Below are positions 52,504-63,128 of a stretch of DNA of 64,000 nt, one piece after another (the stretch's first letter is position 1; every line of letters begins with the position of its first letter). The DNA is from Kribbella solani. Lineage in GTDB: Bacteria; Actinomycetota; Actinomycetes; Propionibacteriales; Kribbellaceae. Location: assembly GCF_014205295.1 (NCBI RefSeq), contig NZ_JACHNF010000001.1, forward strand, positions 6,324,001 to 6,388,000. Reading direction: 5' to 3'. Under the pieces are notes generated by a model, which did not search any database, was not told the origin of the DNA, and saw nothing but the letters and a program-made list of their open reading frames with translations. The position numbers and the translations under genes are program-made.

Positions 52504-53811
52504 GTGGTCGGAGTGCGGCGCTTTCTCGCCGTGGCACTGGTGGTTCTGGCGGGGAGTGCTTCGCTGACCGCCTGTTCCTCCGACCCCGCGCCTTCCGACG
52601 TCGCGGTCGCCTGGGCACCGAACGGACGGCCCGCCGTCGTGGTGACCTGGCAGGACGGCGGTCAGCCGAACCGGATCACGATCGAGGGCGTGCTCAGCGA
52701 GAGCCCTTCGTACGTGAAGTACATCCCGGTCGGTGACCCGAACCGGTGGGAGATCCCGACGTCGGCGTTCCCACCGGACGGCAACTACAAGATCGCGGTG
52801 GCGACCGGTACCTCACAGGGCGGTATGACCAGCAAGCTGACCCGCTCGCCGGTGTTCGACACCGACGGCCCGGTCCGGCCGAACACCGCGACGGTCGCGG
52901 CCCAAGGCCGGGGCGTACTGATCAACTGGTCGGTGCCGGTCGCGCCGCAGGACTTCACCCCGAACGATCCGCTCGACGTCACCGGCAAGAAGACCCAGCG
53001 GTACGTACCGATGATCGGCCGGCCCGGTACGACGCTGAAGGCGATCGGTCCGGCGACGACGTCGAACCAGCAACTGATCAAGAGCATCAAGCCGCCGTAC
53101 GTCTTCCAGCTTCGTACCCAGAACGAATGGGGTACGCGGATGGGCGGGCAGGTGCTCGGCCTGACCAGCTCGATCAGCGGGTCGGTGCCGCCGCTGGCGC
53201 AGTTCAGCGTGCCGATCCGGGTCAAGGGCCGCGTCATCCTGCAGCAGGTCGGCTGCGATCCGGAGGCGAAGTGCGGTACGCAGCGCGCGACGCCGGCCGG
53301 CGTACCCGTCGTGGTGCTGACCCAGGTCACCCCGGGCGCGCGCTGGACGCCGGCGGCGCGGGGCGTCACGAGTGGCGGTGGGTACTACGACATCGCCGTA
53401 CCGACCGGGGGCAGCCGTCCGTACAAGATCACCGTGCCGGTGTACGCGAAGCCCGGGATGATCACGGGCGAGTCCTCCAGCAGACCGGGGTACACGCGGT
53501 CGGTCGTACGCGTCGCGTCGGCCGGGTTCGCGGGTGGTGAGACGGCGAAGAAGGCCGGGTCGATGGTGGCCGTGGCGATCGCGGTGAAGCCGGCCATGAG
53601 TACGACCGTGATGCTGCAGGTCTGGAACCGGCAGGCGCGGACCTGGACCAACGTGAAGGCGATGCCGATGCGGCAGGGTCAGGCCGCGCTGGCCTTCAAG
53701 GCCGGCCAGGCGGGGGACTTCGTGTACCGGTTCGTGGTCCCGGGCGCGATGATGTTCGGCCGGCCGATGGACGGCGCGACCACCCCGGGACTCGCGCTAC
53801 ACGTCCGCTGA
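52504..53811 (+). CDS. lipoprotein with fibronectin-like repeats
   Basis: A 435-aa exported lipoprotein. The signal peptide has lipobox LTAC (Cys near residue 24). The rest looks beta-rich: AVAWAPNGRPAVVVTWQDGG and RGVLINWSVPVAPQDF resemble fibronectin type III strands, and a later part (RVKGRVILQQVGCDP, TPAGVPVVVLTQVTPGARWTP, GGGYYDIAVPTGGSRPYKI) looks like a CNA-B or Ig-like repeat. No catalytic motif is seen. The GTG at 52504 follows GGAGACGAG. Function unknown. Confidence 0.8.
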   Translation: MVGVRRFLAVALVVLAGSASLTACSSDPAPSDVAVAWAPNGRPAVVVTWQDGGQPNRITIEGVLSESPSYVKYIPVGDPNRWEIPTSAFPPDGNYKIAVATGTSQGGMTSKLTRSPVFDTDGPVRPNTATVAAQGRGVLINWSVPVAPQDFTPNDPLDVTGKKTQRYVPMIGRPGTTLKAIGPATTSNQQLIKSIKPPYVFQLRTQNEWGTRMGGQVLGLTSSISGSVPPLAQFSVPIRVKGRVILQQVGCDPEAKCGTQRATPAGVPVVVLTQVTPGARWTPAARGVTSGGGYYDIAVPTGGSRPYKITVPVYAKPGMITGESSSRPGYTRSVVRVASAGFAGGETAKKAGSMVAVAIAVKPAMSTTVMLQVWNRQARTWTNVKAMPMRQGQAALAFKAGQAGDFVYRFVVPGAMMFGRPMDGATTPGLALHVR

Positions 53812-54492
53812 CTCGGTCGCCGGGCCGGTCTCGGCCGGTGCGGCCGGTGCGGTCGTCGTCGCGGCGGCCGCCTGCTCGCGGCGGCGCTTGCGGACCTTGT
53901 GTACGACGTACAGCGCGACCGCGACGACCGCGACCGCGATCAGCGCGCCGACCGACACCCGGCCGAAGATCTTGTCCGCGTTGTCGCCGATGTTGTACGC
54001 GACGACGCCGATCGTGGTCGACCAGGCGATGCCGCCGGCCGCGTTGGCGACCAGGAACTTCGGGTAGTTCATCCGCAGCATGCCCGCCATCGGGCCGGCG
54101 AAGATCCGCAGCAGTGCGACGAACCGGCCGAAGAACACGGTCCAGACGCCGTACTTGTGGAAGTACTTCTCGGCCCGGGCGATCCGGTCCTCGGAGAAGT
54201 GGTGGAAGCGTCTGCCGAGCCGTTCGAACAACCGGCGGCCGGCCTTGCGGCCGATGAAGTACCCGATCGAGTCACCGACGATCGCGCCCAGCGCGGCGGC
54301 CAGGATGACGAACTCGATCTTCAGGTGGTGCTGCTGCGAGGCGAGCAGCGCGGCCGCGATCAGCGTGGTCTCACCGGGCAGCGGTACGCCCATGCTCTCG
54401 ACGCCGATGACGAGTCCGACCACCAGGTACGCGAGCACCGCGACACCGGACGGGATGGCGATTGCCTGCGCTATCAGCAGTGGTTCCCCCAT
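53797..54492 (-). CDS. DedA-family membrane protein
   Basis: A 231-aa SNARE-associated/DedA protein, a group of proton-dependent lipid-carrier (undecaprenyl phosphate or phosphatidylethanolamine) scramblases. It shows GVESMGVPLPGETTLIAAALLA, ALGAIVGDSIGYFIGRKAG and FFGRFVALLRIFAGPMAGMLRMNYPKFL with the family Arg and Gly residues. A disordered Ala/Thr-rich tail ends it. It overlaps the lipoprotein gene antiparallel by 15 bases. Confidence 0.9.
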   Translation of the reverse strand: MGEPLLIAQAIAIPSGVAVLAYLVVGLVIGVESMGVPLPGETTLIAAALLASQQHHLKIEFVILAAALGAIVGDSIGYFIGRKAGRRLFERLGRRFHHFSEDRIARAEKYFHKYGVWTVFFGRFVALLRIFAGPMAGMLRMNYPKFLVANAAGGIAWSTTIGVVAYNIGDNADKIFGRVSVGALIAVAVVAVALYVVHKVRKRRREQAAAATTTAPAAPAETGPATESADV

Positions 54493-54550
54493 GTACCCAT
54501 GGTGACATCGTCAGGCAACCGCTTTCGTGCCGGGGCAACAATCCCAGGGA

Positions 54551-55465
54551 CTAGCCCCGGGAGATTTCAGGGTTGTGCCCGTTCTCCGACGGCAACTCGG
54601 CCGGTGGCTTCGGTGCCGGCGTGTTGGCACCGGTGTCAACGGTGAACGCCTTGGTGACGTTCTGCAGCGCGGTGGTGACCTCGGACGGGATGACCCAGAA
54701 CGTGTTGCCGGGTCCCTTGGCGAGCTCCGGCAGCATCTGCAGGTACTGGTACGCGAGCAGCTTCGGGTCCGGGTCGTTGCGGTGGATCGCGTCGAACACG
54801 GTGTCGATCGCCTTCGCCTGGCCCTCGGCGCGCAGGATCGCCGCCTGCCGGTCGCCCTCGGCCGTCAGGATCCGGGCCTGCCGCTGGCCCTCGGCGGCCA
54901 GGATCGCGGCCCGCTTCTCCCGCTCGGCCCGCATCTGCTTCTCCATCGACTCCTTGATCGACGGCGGCGGTTCGATCGCCTTCAGCTCGACCCGGTTGAC
55001 CCGGATCCCCCACTTGCCGGATGCCTCGTCCAGTACGCCGCGCAGGATCGAGTTGATGTGCTCGCGCGAGGTCAGCGTCTTCTCCAGGTCCAGCGCGCCG
55101 ATCACGTTCCGGAGCGTGGTGACCGTCAGCTGCTCGATCGCTTGGATGTAGTTCGCGATCTCGTACGCGGCCGCGCGCGGGTCGGTGACCTGGAAGTACA
55201 GCACGGTGTCGATGTGGACCACCAGGTTGTCCTCGGTGATCACCGAGTTCGGTTCGAACGACACCACTTGCTCACGCAGGTCGATCAGCTGCCGGGGCCG
55301 GTCGACGAACGGGATCACCACGTTCAGACCGGGTTCGAGGGTACGCAGGTACCGGCCGAGGCGCTCGACGTTGCTGGCCCGGGCCTGCGGGACGATCCGG
55401 ACCGTCCGCAGTACCAGCGCGACGGCGAGCAGGGCGACGACCAGCCCGATGATCAGTTCGGCCAT
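54551..55465 (-). CDS. SPFH/stomatin-family membrane protein
   Basis: A 304-aa stomatin/prohibitin-like protein. One N-terminal helix (LIIGLVVALLAVALVLRTV) is followed by the SPFH domain (VPQARASNVERLGRYLRTLEPGLNVVIPFVD) and a long helical coiled coil (MEKQMRAEREKRAAILAAEGQRQARILTAEGDRQAAILRAEGQAKA). These proteins form membrane microdomain rings. The ATG has AGGAGCC just upstream. It overlaps the NfeD gene by 13 bases; the SPFH-NfeD pair is a conserved unit. Confidence 0.92.
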   Translation of the reverse strand: MAELIIGLVVALLAVALVLRTVRIVPQARASNVERLGRYLRTLEPGLNVVIPFVDRPRQLIDLREQVVSFEPNSVITEDNLVVHIDTVLYFQVTDPRAAAYEIANYIQAIEQLTVTTLRNVIGALDLEKTLTSREHINSILRGVLDEASGKWGIRVNRVELKAIEPPPSIKESMEKQMRAEREKRAAILAAEGQRQARILTAEGDRQAAILRAEGQAKAIDTVFDAIHRNDPDPKLLAYQYLQMLPELAKGPGNTFWVIPSEVTTALQNVTKAFTVDTGANTPAPKPPAELPSENGHNPEISRG

Positions 55466-55899
55466 GGCTCCTCCTGGGGATGGACGAGGGCGGTGGCCCC
55501 CTCGATGGCGAAGACGTCGACCCGGGTACCGGCGGGGATGAGCAGGTCCGGGTCGTAGGAGCGCGCGCTCCACTCCTCGCCGCCGATCCGGACCCGGCCG
55601 GTGTCCCGGTCACAGGTCGCGAGCACGACGGCCTCCCGGCCGACCAGGGCGGCCACGCCGGTACGGATCAGTGGATGCCCGGTCAGGTGCCGGCGCGCCA
55701 CCGGCCGGACCAGCGTGATCAGCGCGCCCGCCGTGGCGGCGAACGCGACCACCTGGAAGCCGGTGCCCAGCCCCAGCCCGGCGGTACCGGCCGCGGCCAG
55801 CGCGGCGACGGCGAGCAGGAGCAGGTCGAAGGTCGCTGTCATCAACTCGGCCGTGCCGAGGACGGCGGCGACGATCAACCACAGAAGCCAGGACTGCAT
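55453..55899 (-). CDS. NfeD-like membrane protein
   Basis: A 148-aa partner of the SPFH protein. Hydrophobic helices lead (WLLWLIVAAVLGTAELMTATF, DLLLLAVAALAAAGTAG, FQVVAFAATAGALITLV) and a C-terminal OB-fold NfeDC domain follows (GREAVVLATCDRDTGRVRIGGEEWSARS, then IPAGTRVDVFAIEGATALVHP). It lacks the N-terminal ClpP-like protease of long NfeD proteins, so it is the short form. The ATG at 55899 is used. Confidence 0.9.
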   Translation of the reverse strand: MQSWLLWLIVAAVLGTAELMTATFDLLLLAVAALAAAGTAGLGLGTGFQVVAFAATAGALITLVRPVARRHLTGHPLIRTGVAALVGREAVVLATCDRDTGRVRIGGEEWSARSYDPDLLIPAGTRVDVFAIEGATALVHPQEEPWPN

Positions 55900-55971
55900 G
55901 ACGACCACCCGACGGCGGAAATACCTCTACTTCGAAGGTACTCCTGGATACGGCCGGAAACAGCTAACGGT

Positions 55972-56541
55972 TCAGCTGTCTTCGGGCGGTTTACCGAGTG
56001 GTACGACCGCGTACAGTGAGCCGACCGCCCGGCTACCGGCCGGGTGGTCGCTCTGGGTGCGGTGCTGCTTGTAGCGGTCGACCAGCTCGCTCAGCTCCTG
56101 GCCGAAGCGCACCGCCTCGTCGTGCGTCAGCCACAGCCGGGACCGGCTCATCATGCTGATGTCGTCCCACGGGTCCTCGTCGGACAGCTCCTCGAACTGC
56201 GCCAGGATGCGGTCCACGGCGGTCCGCATGATCGCCTGCCCGGCGAGCCGGCCGGCGCCGGCCGAGGTGGAGTCGATCCGCAGGCTCGCGGCCTTCGATC
56301 GCCACGGCCGTTCCCGACCGTCGGCGGTCTCCTCGGCGCGCTCGATGATTCCCCACTTCTCCAGCGCGCGCAGGTGGTAGCTCATCGCCGACGGCGTCAG
56401 GCCGGCCAGCTCGGCGCACTCGGTCGCGGTCAGTACCCGGCCGTTGTAGAGCTCGTCGATCACCTGCTGCCGGGCCGGGTGGGCCAGGGCACGGATCGCC
56501 TGCGGGTCGCTGATCACCACCACGCGCTGCTGCTTCGCCAC
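55972..56541 (-). CDS. ArsR-like winged-helix regulator
   Basis: A 189-aa protein. The N-terminal winged helix (ALAHPARQQVIDELYNGRVLTATECAELAGLTPSAMSYHLRALEKWGIIER) is of the ArsR/HTH_20 type and has no metal-binding Cys. The C-terminal half is helical (SMMSRSRLWLTHDEAVRFGQELSELVDRYKQH), as in regulators of divergently encoded MFS pumps. The GTG at 56541 is used. It faces the MFS gene across a 42-bp palindrome. Confidence 0.85.
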   Translation of the reverse strand: MAKQQRVVVISDPQAIRALAHPARQQVIDELYNGRVLTATECAELAGLTPSAMSYHLRALEKWGIIERAEETADGRERPWRSKAASLRIDSTSAGAGRLAGQAIMRTAVDRILAQFEELSDEDPWDDISMMSRSRLWLTHDEAVRFGQELSELVDRYKQHRTQSDHPAGSRAVGSLYAVVPLGKPPEDS

Positions 56542-56562
56542 CAGGGCAGCGTAGCGAACGCC

Positions 56563-56618
56563 TTGACCGTCCAAAGTCTGAAGTGTTTACTTCATAATTG
56601 TGAAGCAAACACTTCAGA
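56563..56618 (+). promoter_or_regulatory. promoter and 42-bp palindromic operator over the MFS start codon
   Basis: -35 TTGACC (56563-56568), 17 bases, -10 TTTACT (56586-56591), so initiation falls at about 56600, the GTG start of the pump. Arms TCTGAAGTGTTTACTTCA (56577-56594) and TGAAGCAAACACTTCAGA (56601-56618) pair over 18 positions with one mismatch, covering the -10, the start site and the first codons. Confidence 0.75.
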
Positions 56619-57811
56619 CCTCGATCTGGTCGTACCGGGACATCCGGCTGGTGCTGCCGGCCCGGGCGTTGTCGTACGCGGGCGACGCGATCGCGATGAT
56701 CGCGCTCACGCTGCGCGTCTCGGACGGGCACGGTCCGGCCGCCGTCACCGCGTTGCTGCTCGCGTTCGCCGTGCCGACGGTGGCGATGATCCCGTTCGCC
56801 GGGCGGATCGTGGACGGGTTCGACTCGCGTACGGTCCTGGTCTGGTCGGGGCTCTTGCAGGTGATCGCCGGGGTTGGACTGGCTCTGGTGCACGACCTCG
56901 TACCCACGTTGTTGCTGGTGTGCGTGCTTCAGATCGGTCAGGCGGTTTCCGGGCCGGCGTGGGGCGCGCTGATCCCACGGATCGTCGGCGAGGAGCTGAT
57001 CGGTCGGACTACTGGAGTAAGCCAGGCGCTGGTCGGTGTCGCGACACTGGCCGGGTCGGCGGCCGGCGGGCTGCTGGTTGGGTGGTCCGGGAGCCGCGGG
57101 GCCTTGCTGGTCGACTCCGCGACGTTCCTGGTCCTGGTAGTAGTGGCGGCGCTCGTACGCACCCGTCGGCGGCCTGAGCCGGGTGCCGACGTTGAGAAGG
57201 GCGGTGTGTCCGCCGGACTGCGGTCCATCTTCGGGGACGGCGTACTGCGCATCCTGGTGCCCGGACTCTGGGTGTTCGTGCTGGTAGGCGAGGCCGTCAA
57301 CGTGGTCGAGGTCTTCCTCATCACTGGTGAGCTGGGACTCGGTCCGAGCGGCTACGGCGCTGCTGGTGCTGCCACTGGAGCCGGTGCGATCCTCGGCGCC
57401 TGGTACAGCGGCCGGCTGCGGAGTGATCGGACCAGGACCCGCGGCGTGGTCGCTGGGATGGCAGCCATCGGTACGGCGTGTGTGGTGATCGGATTGGCCG
57501 GCAACTTCGCCGTACTCCTGGTCGGTGCCACTGGGATCGGTCTGGGCAGCGGCATGCTCAACGCGGCAACCAGTGCGCTGGTAGTGACTCGGTCGAGCGA
57601 TGCGGTGCGCGGGCGGGTGATCGCGGCCCTGAACGGCACTGCCCGTTCGTGCAGCATCTTCGCCATGCTGCTGGGCGGTCTGGCCGGTACGTTGCTCGGT
57701 CCGCGGGGCACGTTCGTGACCGGTGGAGTGGCGTGCGCGGTGGCTGCTGCGGCAGTCGGAGCACTGGTCGTACGAGTAAAGGATTCGGAGCTGGAGGTGA
57801 TCAGTCATTAG
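56600..57811 (+). CDS. MFS transporter controlled by a divergent ArsR-like regulator
   Basis: A 403-aa, 12-helix transporter of the MFS_3 type: IRLVLPARALSYAGDAIAMIALTLRVSD and FAGRIVDGFDSRTVLVWSGLLQ in the first half, RVVTR-like region VRGRVIAALNGTARSCSIFAMLLGGLAG in the second. The GTG start lies within the operator palindrome and at the predicted transcription start, so the mRNA is probably leaderless. The substrate is unknown; drug or toxic-metabolite export is likely. Confidence 0.87.
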   Translation: MKQTLQTSIWSYRDIRLVLPARALSYAGDAIAMIALTLRVSDGHGPAAVTALLLAFAVPTVAMIPFAGRIVDGFDSRTVLVWSGLLQVIAGVGLALVHDLVPTLLLVCVLQIGQAVSGPAWGALIPRIVGEELIGRTTGVSQALVGVATLAGSAAGGLLVGWSGSRGALLVDSATFLVLVVVAALVRTRRRPEPGADVEKGGVSAGLRSIFGDGVLRILVPGLWVFVLVGEAVNVVEVFLITGELGLGPSGYGAAGAATGAGAILGAWYSGRLRSDRTRTRGVVAGMAAIGTACVVIGLAGNFAVLLVGATGIGLGSGMLNAATSALVVTRSSDAVRGRVIAALNGTARSCSIFAMLLGGLAGTLLGPRGTFVTGGVACAVAAAAVGALVVRVKDSELEVISH

Positions 57812-57820
57812 CCTTTGCTT

Positions 57821-59341
57821 ATGACTGATGCACACGTGGACCCGGTGAACCCCGACAACGGGCAGGACGACCTGCCCGAGCAGATGCGGGTCCGCCGGGA
57901 GAAGCGTGACCGCCTGCTGGCGGAAGGAGTGCAGCCGTACCCCATCTCCGTGCCGCGGACGCACCTGCTGAAGGACCTCCGCGCCAAGTACGACGCGCAG
58001 GAGCTGGCCGCGGACACTCGCACCGGCGAGCAGGTCTCGGTAGCGGGCCGGGTGATCTTCCTGCGCAACACCGGCAAGCTCTGCTTCGTACGGCTCCGTG
58101 AAGGCGATGGAACCGAGCTGCAGGTGATGCTGTCGCTGGCTGACGTCGGTGAAGAGGAGCTGGCCCGGTTCAAGCAACTCGTCGACATCGGCGACCTGCT
58201 GTCCGTGCAGGGCGAGGTGATCACCAGCCGGCGCGGTGAGCTGTCGGTGCAGGTGACGGCCTGGCAGATGGCCGCCAAGACGCTGCGCCCGCTGCCGAAC
58301 GAGCACAAGCCGCTGAGTGAAGAGGCCCGTGTCCGGATGCGGTACGTCGACCTGATCGTCCGCCCGGAGGCGCGCGACATGGTCCGCGCCAAGGCGGCGG
58401 TGCTGAAGGCGCTGCGGGCGACGTACGACGGGCATGGCTTCGTCGAGGTCGAGACCCCGGTGCTGCAACTCACCAACGGTGGCGCGGCGGCGCGGCCGTT
58501 CAGTACGCACCTGAACGCGTTCGACCAGGAGATGAAGCTCCGGATCGCGCTCGAGCTCGACCTCAAGCGCGCGATGATCGGCGGCGTCGACCGGGTGTAC
58601 GAGATCGGCCGCACGTTCCGCAACGAGGGACTGGACTCCACCCACTCGGCGGAATTCTCGATGATCGAGGCGTATCAGGCGTACGGCGATTACGACACGA
58701 TGGCCGAGCTGATCCAGGAGCTGATCCGGAACGCCGGTGCCGCGATCGGCCGTACCTCGATCACCGCGCGGGACGGGCAGACCATCGATCTGGCCCGGCC
58801 GTTCCGGCACGCGACGCTTTTCGGGTTGCTCTCCGAAGCGGTCGGCGAGCAGGTCGACGTGAGCACCGATCTGGCCACGCTGACCAAGTTGGCCGAGCAG
58901 CACGACGTCGAGCTGCAGCCCGGCCGGAATGCCGGCGAGATCGCCGTCGACTTGTTCGAGAAGCTGGCCGAGCACACCCTGATCCAGCCCACCTTTGTCC
59001 GCGACTATCCGGAGTCGGCACGCCCGTTGGCGAAGCCGCACCGGGAAATTCCGGGCCTGGTCGAGGCCTGGGACCTGTTCGTGAACGGCGTCGAGCTCGG
59101 GGTCGCGTACTCCGAGCTCAACGACCCGGTGATCCAGCGGGATCGCCTGCAGGCACAGTCGATCCAGGCCGCGGCCGGCGATCCGGAGGCGATGGAGCTG
59201 GACGAGGACTTCCTCCGCGCGATGGAATTCGGGATGCCGCCGGCCGGTGGTATGGGGATGGGCCTGGACCGCTTGGTGATGCTGCTCACCGGTGCCGGTA
59301 TCCGGGAGACGATTCTCTTCCCGTTGCTCCGGCCGGAGTGA
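57821..59341 (+). CDS. lysS: lysyl-tRNA synthetase, class II
   Basis: A 506-aa enzyme charging tRNA-Lys. The N-terminal OB-fold (VSVAGRVIFLRNTGKLCFVRLREGDGTELQVML) binds the anticodon. The catalytic domain has motif 2 FRNEGLDSTHSAEFSMIEAYQAY and motif 3 GMGMGLDRLVMLLTGAGIRETILFP. The C-terminus has no MprF-like membrane extension, so this is the housekeeping form. The ATG at 57821 (MTDAHVDP) is used. It lies 9 bases after the MFS gene, probably by chance of packing. Confidence 0.96.
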   Translation: MTDAHVDPVNPDNGQDDLPEQMRVRREKRDRLLAEGVQPYPISVPRTHLLKDLRAKYDAQELAADTRTGEQVSVAGRVIFLRNTGKLCFVRLREGDGTELQVMLSLADVGEEELARFKQLVDIGDLLSVQGEVITSRRGELSVQVTAWQMAAKTLRPLPNEHKPLSEEARVRMRYVDLIVRPEARDMVRAKAAVLKALRATYDGHGFVEVETPVLQLTNGGAAARPFSTHLNAFDQEMKLRIALELDLKRAMIGGVDRVYEIGRTFRNEGLDSTHSAEFSMIEAYQAYGDYDTMAELIQELIRNAGAAIGRTSITARDGQTIDLARPFRHATLFGLLSEAVGEQVDVSTDLATLTKLAEQHDVELQPGRNAGEIAVDLFEKLAEHTLIQPTFVRDYPESARPLAKPHREIPGLVEAWDLFVNGVELGVAYSELNDPVIQRDRLQAQSIQAAAGDPEAMELDEDFLRAMEFGMPPAGGMGMGLDRLVMLLTGAGIRETILFPLLRPE

Positions 59342-59377
59342 TTCCGCCGCCGGCCGGCGTGATTCCGCGAATCCCGG

Positions 59378-59408
59378 ACCGGTTCGTTGCATAGCACAAC
59401 GGACCGGT
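59378..59408 (+). terminator. hairpin downstream of lysS
   Basis: ACCGGTTCGTTG (59378-59389) and CAACGGACCGGT (59397-59408) pair over 12 bp with one mismatch and a 7-base loop. A TTTTT run lies further on at about 59430 after CCGGGGCCCCGG. Together they probably end lysS transcription. The rest of the gap to lsr2 has no gene. Confidence 0.55.
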
Positions 59409-59536
59409 TCCGCGAATTCCGGGGCCCCGGTTTTTGTCCGGGTCTGCGGCCGGCATTCCGGTCCGGCCGGTTTCGGATCGGATGAATACGCAAAGTCACG
59501 GCCGCGGTACGGCGGCGATGAATGACAGGACGCCGG

Positions 59537-59565
59537 TTTGTGCGGTACAAATCAGGTGCTAACAA
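59537..59565 (+). promoter_or_regulatory. probable lsr2 promoter with overlapping inverted repeat
   Basis: -35 TTGTGC (59538-59543), 16 bases, -10 TAACAA (59560-59565). TTTGT-GCGGT-ACAAA (59537-59551) overlaps the -35 and could be a repressor site. Confidence 0.5.
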
Positions 59566-59615
59566 TTCGGCAGGGGGATTGTGCCCGGTGACGGGCGCGG
59601 AAAGGACTGTCATCG

Positions 59616-59945
59616 ATGGCGCAAAGGGTGCAGGTGGTCCTCGAGGACGATCTCGACGGCGGAAAGGCCGACGAGACCGTTACCTTCGGGCTGGACGGGA
59701 CGACGTACGAGATCGATCTGTCCAAGAAGAATGCCGCCAAACTGCGCGACGCCCTGGCCGCCTACGTCGGCTCCGGCCGCCGGGTTTCCGGCCGGCGGGG
59801 TGGCGCGGGCCGGGCCCGGGGCCGCGGCCGCTCGGCCTCGGACTCGGCGGACATCAGGGCCTGGGCCAAGGACAACGGCTACGAGGTCAGCGAGCGTGGC
59901 CGGATCTCCGCGGAGGTCCGGGCGGCGTACAACGACGCCAAGTAA
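59616..59945 (+). CDS. lsr2: nucleoid-associated protein Lsr2
   Basis: A 109-aa H-NS-like protein that bridges and silences AT-rich DNA. The N-terminal dimerisation domain (MAQRVQVVLEDDLDGGKADETVTFGLDGTTYEIDLSKKNAAKLRDALAAYV) is joined by a basic Arg/Gly linker. The C-terminal DNA-binding domain (SADIRAWAKDNGYEVSERGRISAEVRAAYNDAK) ends with the R-G-R hook for the minor groove. The lysS-lsr2-clpC order matches mycobacteria and relatives. AGGACTG lies upstream. Confidence 0.97.
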   Translation: MAQRVQVVLEDDLDGGKADETVTFGLDGTTYEIDLSKKNAAKLRDALAAYVGSGRRVSGRRGGAGRARGRGRSASDSADIRAWAKDNGYEVSERGRISAEVRAAYNDAK

Positions 59946-59967
59946 TTCCGCCCACTTCAGCACTGCG

Positions 59968-60046
59968 GTCCCGGCGACCCCTTTACGGGTTGCCGGGACG
60001 GATCAGGCGGGGGTGTGTCCACAAAAAGCGTGGACACACCCCCGCC
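59968..60046 (+). terminator. two strong hairpins in series after lsr2
   Basis: First stem GTCCCGGCGACCC / GGGTTGCCGGGAC (59968-59980/59987-59999, one mismatch). Second stem GGCGGGGGTGTGTCCAC / GTGGACACACCCCCGCC (60006-60022/60030-60046, perfect 17 bp, loop AAAAAGC). No U-tract follows, yet the strength suggests a double terminator or stabilising 3' structure. Confidence 0.7.
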
Positions 60047-60167
60047 CTCTCTGTCATGAGGAGCTTCGCTCCGTGGGACCGTCCGCATTCCGGTTGTTTC
60101 ACAGAGTGGGACAGAGTGCGCCCGGGCGTGTCGGCTCCGGTCACTGAGTGGACAGGTAGTTCCGGGA

Positions 60168-60184
60168 ATTCGCTGGTGGCGAAC
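60168..60184 (+). promoter_or_regulatory. ClgR-like box 1 upstream of clpC
   Basis: TTCGC-TGGTG-GCGAA (60169-60183) is a perfect inverted repeat matching the known actinobacterial ClgR site pattern TTCGC-N5-GCGAA. It lies about 200 bases before the clpC start. Confidence 0.7.
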
Positions 60185-60280
60185 ACGGCGATCACCGGCG
60201 CGTACCCGGGAACACCTTGGTGATCAGGGCGGTTGTTCCCTTGTGATGCCGCCCGCGCGGCCGACGGAACAGTGATCGGG

Positions 60281-60321
60281 TGTTCGCCGAGAGCGAGCCT
60301 GTCGGCACCGGGGACTAGCAT
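60281..60321 (+). promoter_or_regulatory. ClgR-like box 2 and clpC promoter region
   Basis: TTCGC-CGAGA-GCGAG (60283-60297) matches the ClgR pattern except for the last base. TAGCAT (60316-60321) is a possible -10, so the box sits over the -35 region, where an activator would act. Confidence 0.6.
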
Positions 60322-60384
60322 GCAGGTACGGGGGTCGGCCTACACGGCACGTCCGACTCCTCTGAGGCAAGGAGCGCTTTGGCG

Positions 60385-62937
<2,553 letters not shown>

Positions 62938-62952
62938 CCCTCCACCCGAACA

Positions 62953-62986
62953 GATCGGCCCGGCACCCCAAGGTGCCGGGCCGATC
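62953..62986 (+). terminator. clpC terminator hairpin
   Basis: ATCGGCCCGGCACC / GGTGCCGGGCCGAT pair over 14 bp around a CCAA-type loop, starting 16 bases after the clpC stop. No U-tract follows because the 3' arm runs straight into repeated copies of itself. Confidence 0.7.
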
Positions 62987-63098
62987 CACGTTCACCCCCC
63001 ACCGGGTGCCGGGCCGATCCACGTTCACCCCCGCCGGGTGCCGGGCCGATCCACGTTCACCCCCGCCGGGTGCCGGGCCGATCCACGTTCACCCCCGC
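62972..63098 (+). repeat. four tandem 32-33 bp repeats of the clpC terminator 3' arm
   Basis: Units starting at 62972, 63005, 63037 and 63069 each read GGTGCCGGGCCGATCCACGT followed by TCACCCCC and a GCCG-like joint. The first copy supplies the descending arm of the clpC terminator. No spacer variation of the CRISPR kind is seen. Confidence 0.9.
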
Positions 63099-63128
63099 TT
63101 TCCGGCCGCCGACCGCCCCTCCCCTCCT

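Noticed and set aside
56033-59392. 1119-aa minus-strand frame over lysS and the MFS gene
   Set aside because: Covers two well-supported genes on the other strand, with no recognisable domain of its own.
62972-63098. CRISPR array
   Set aside because: Repeats are directly adjacent with no variable spacers and no cas genes are nearby.
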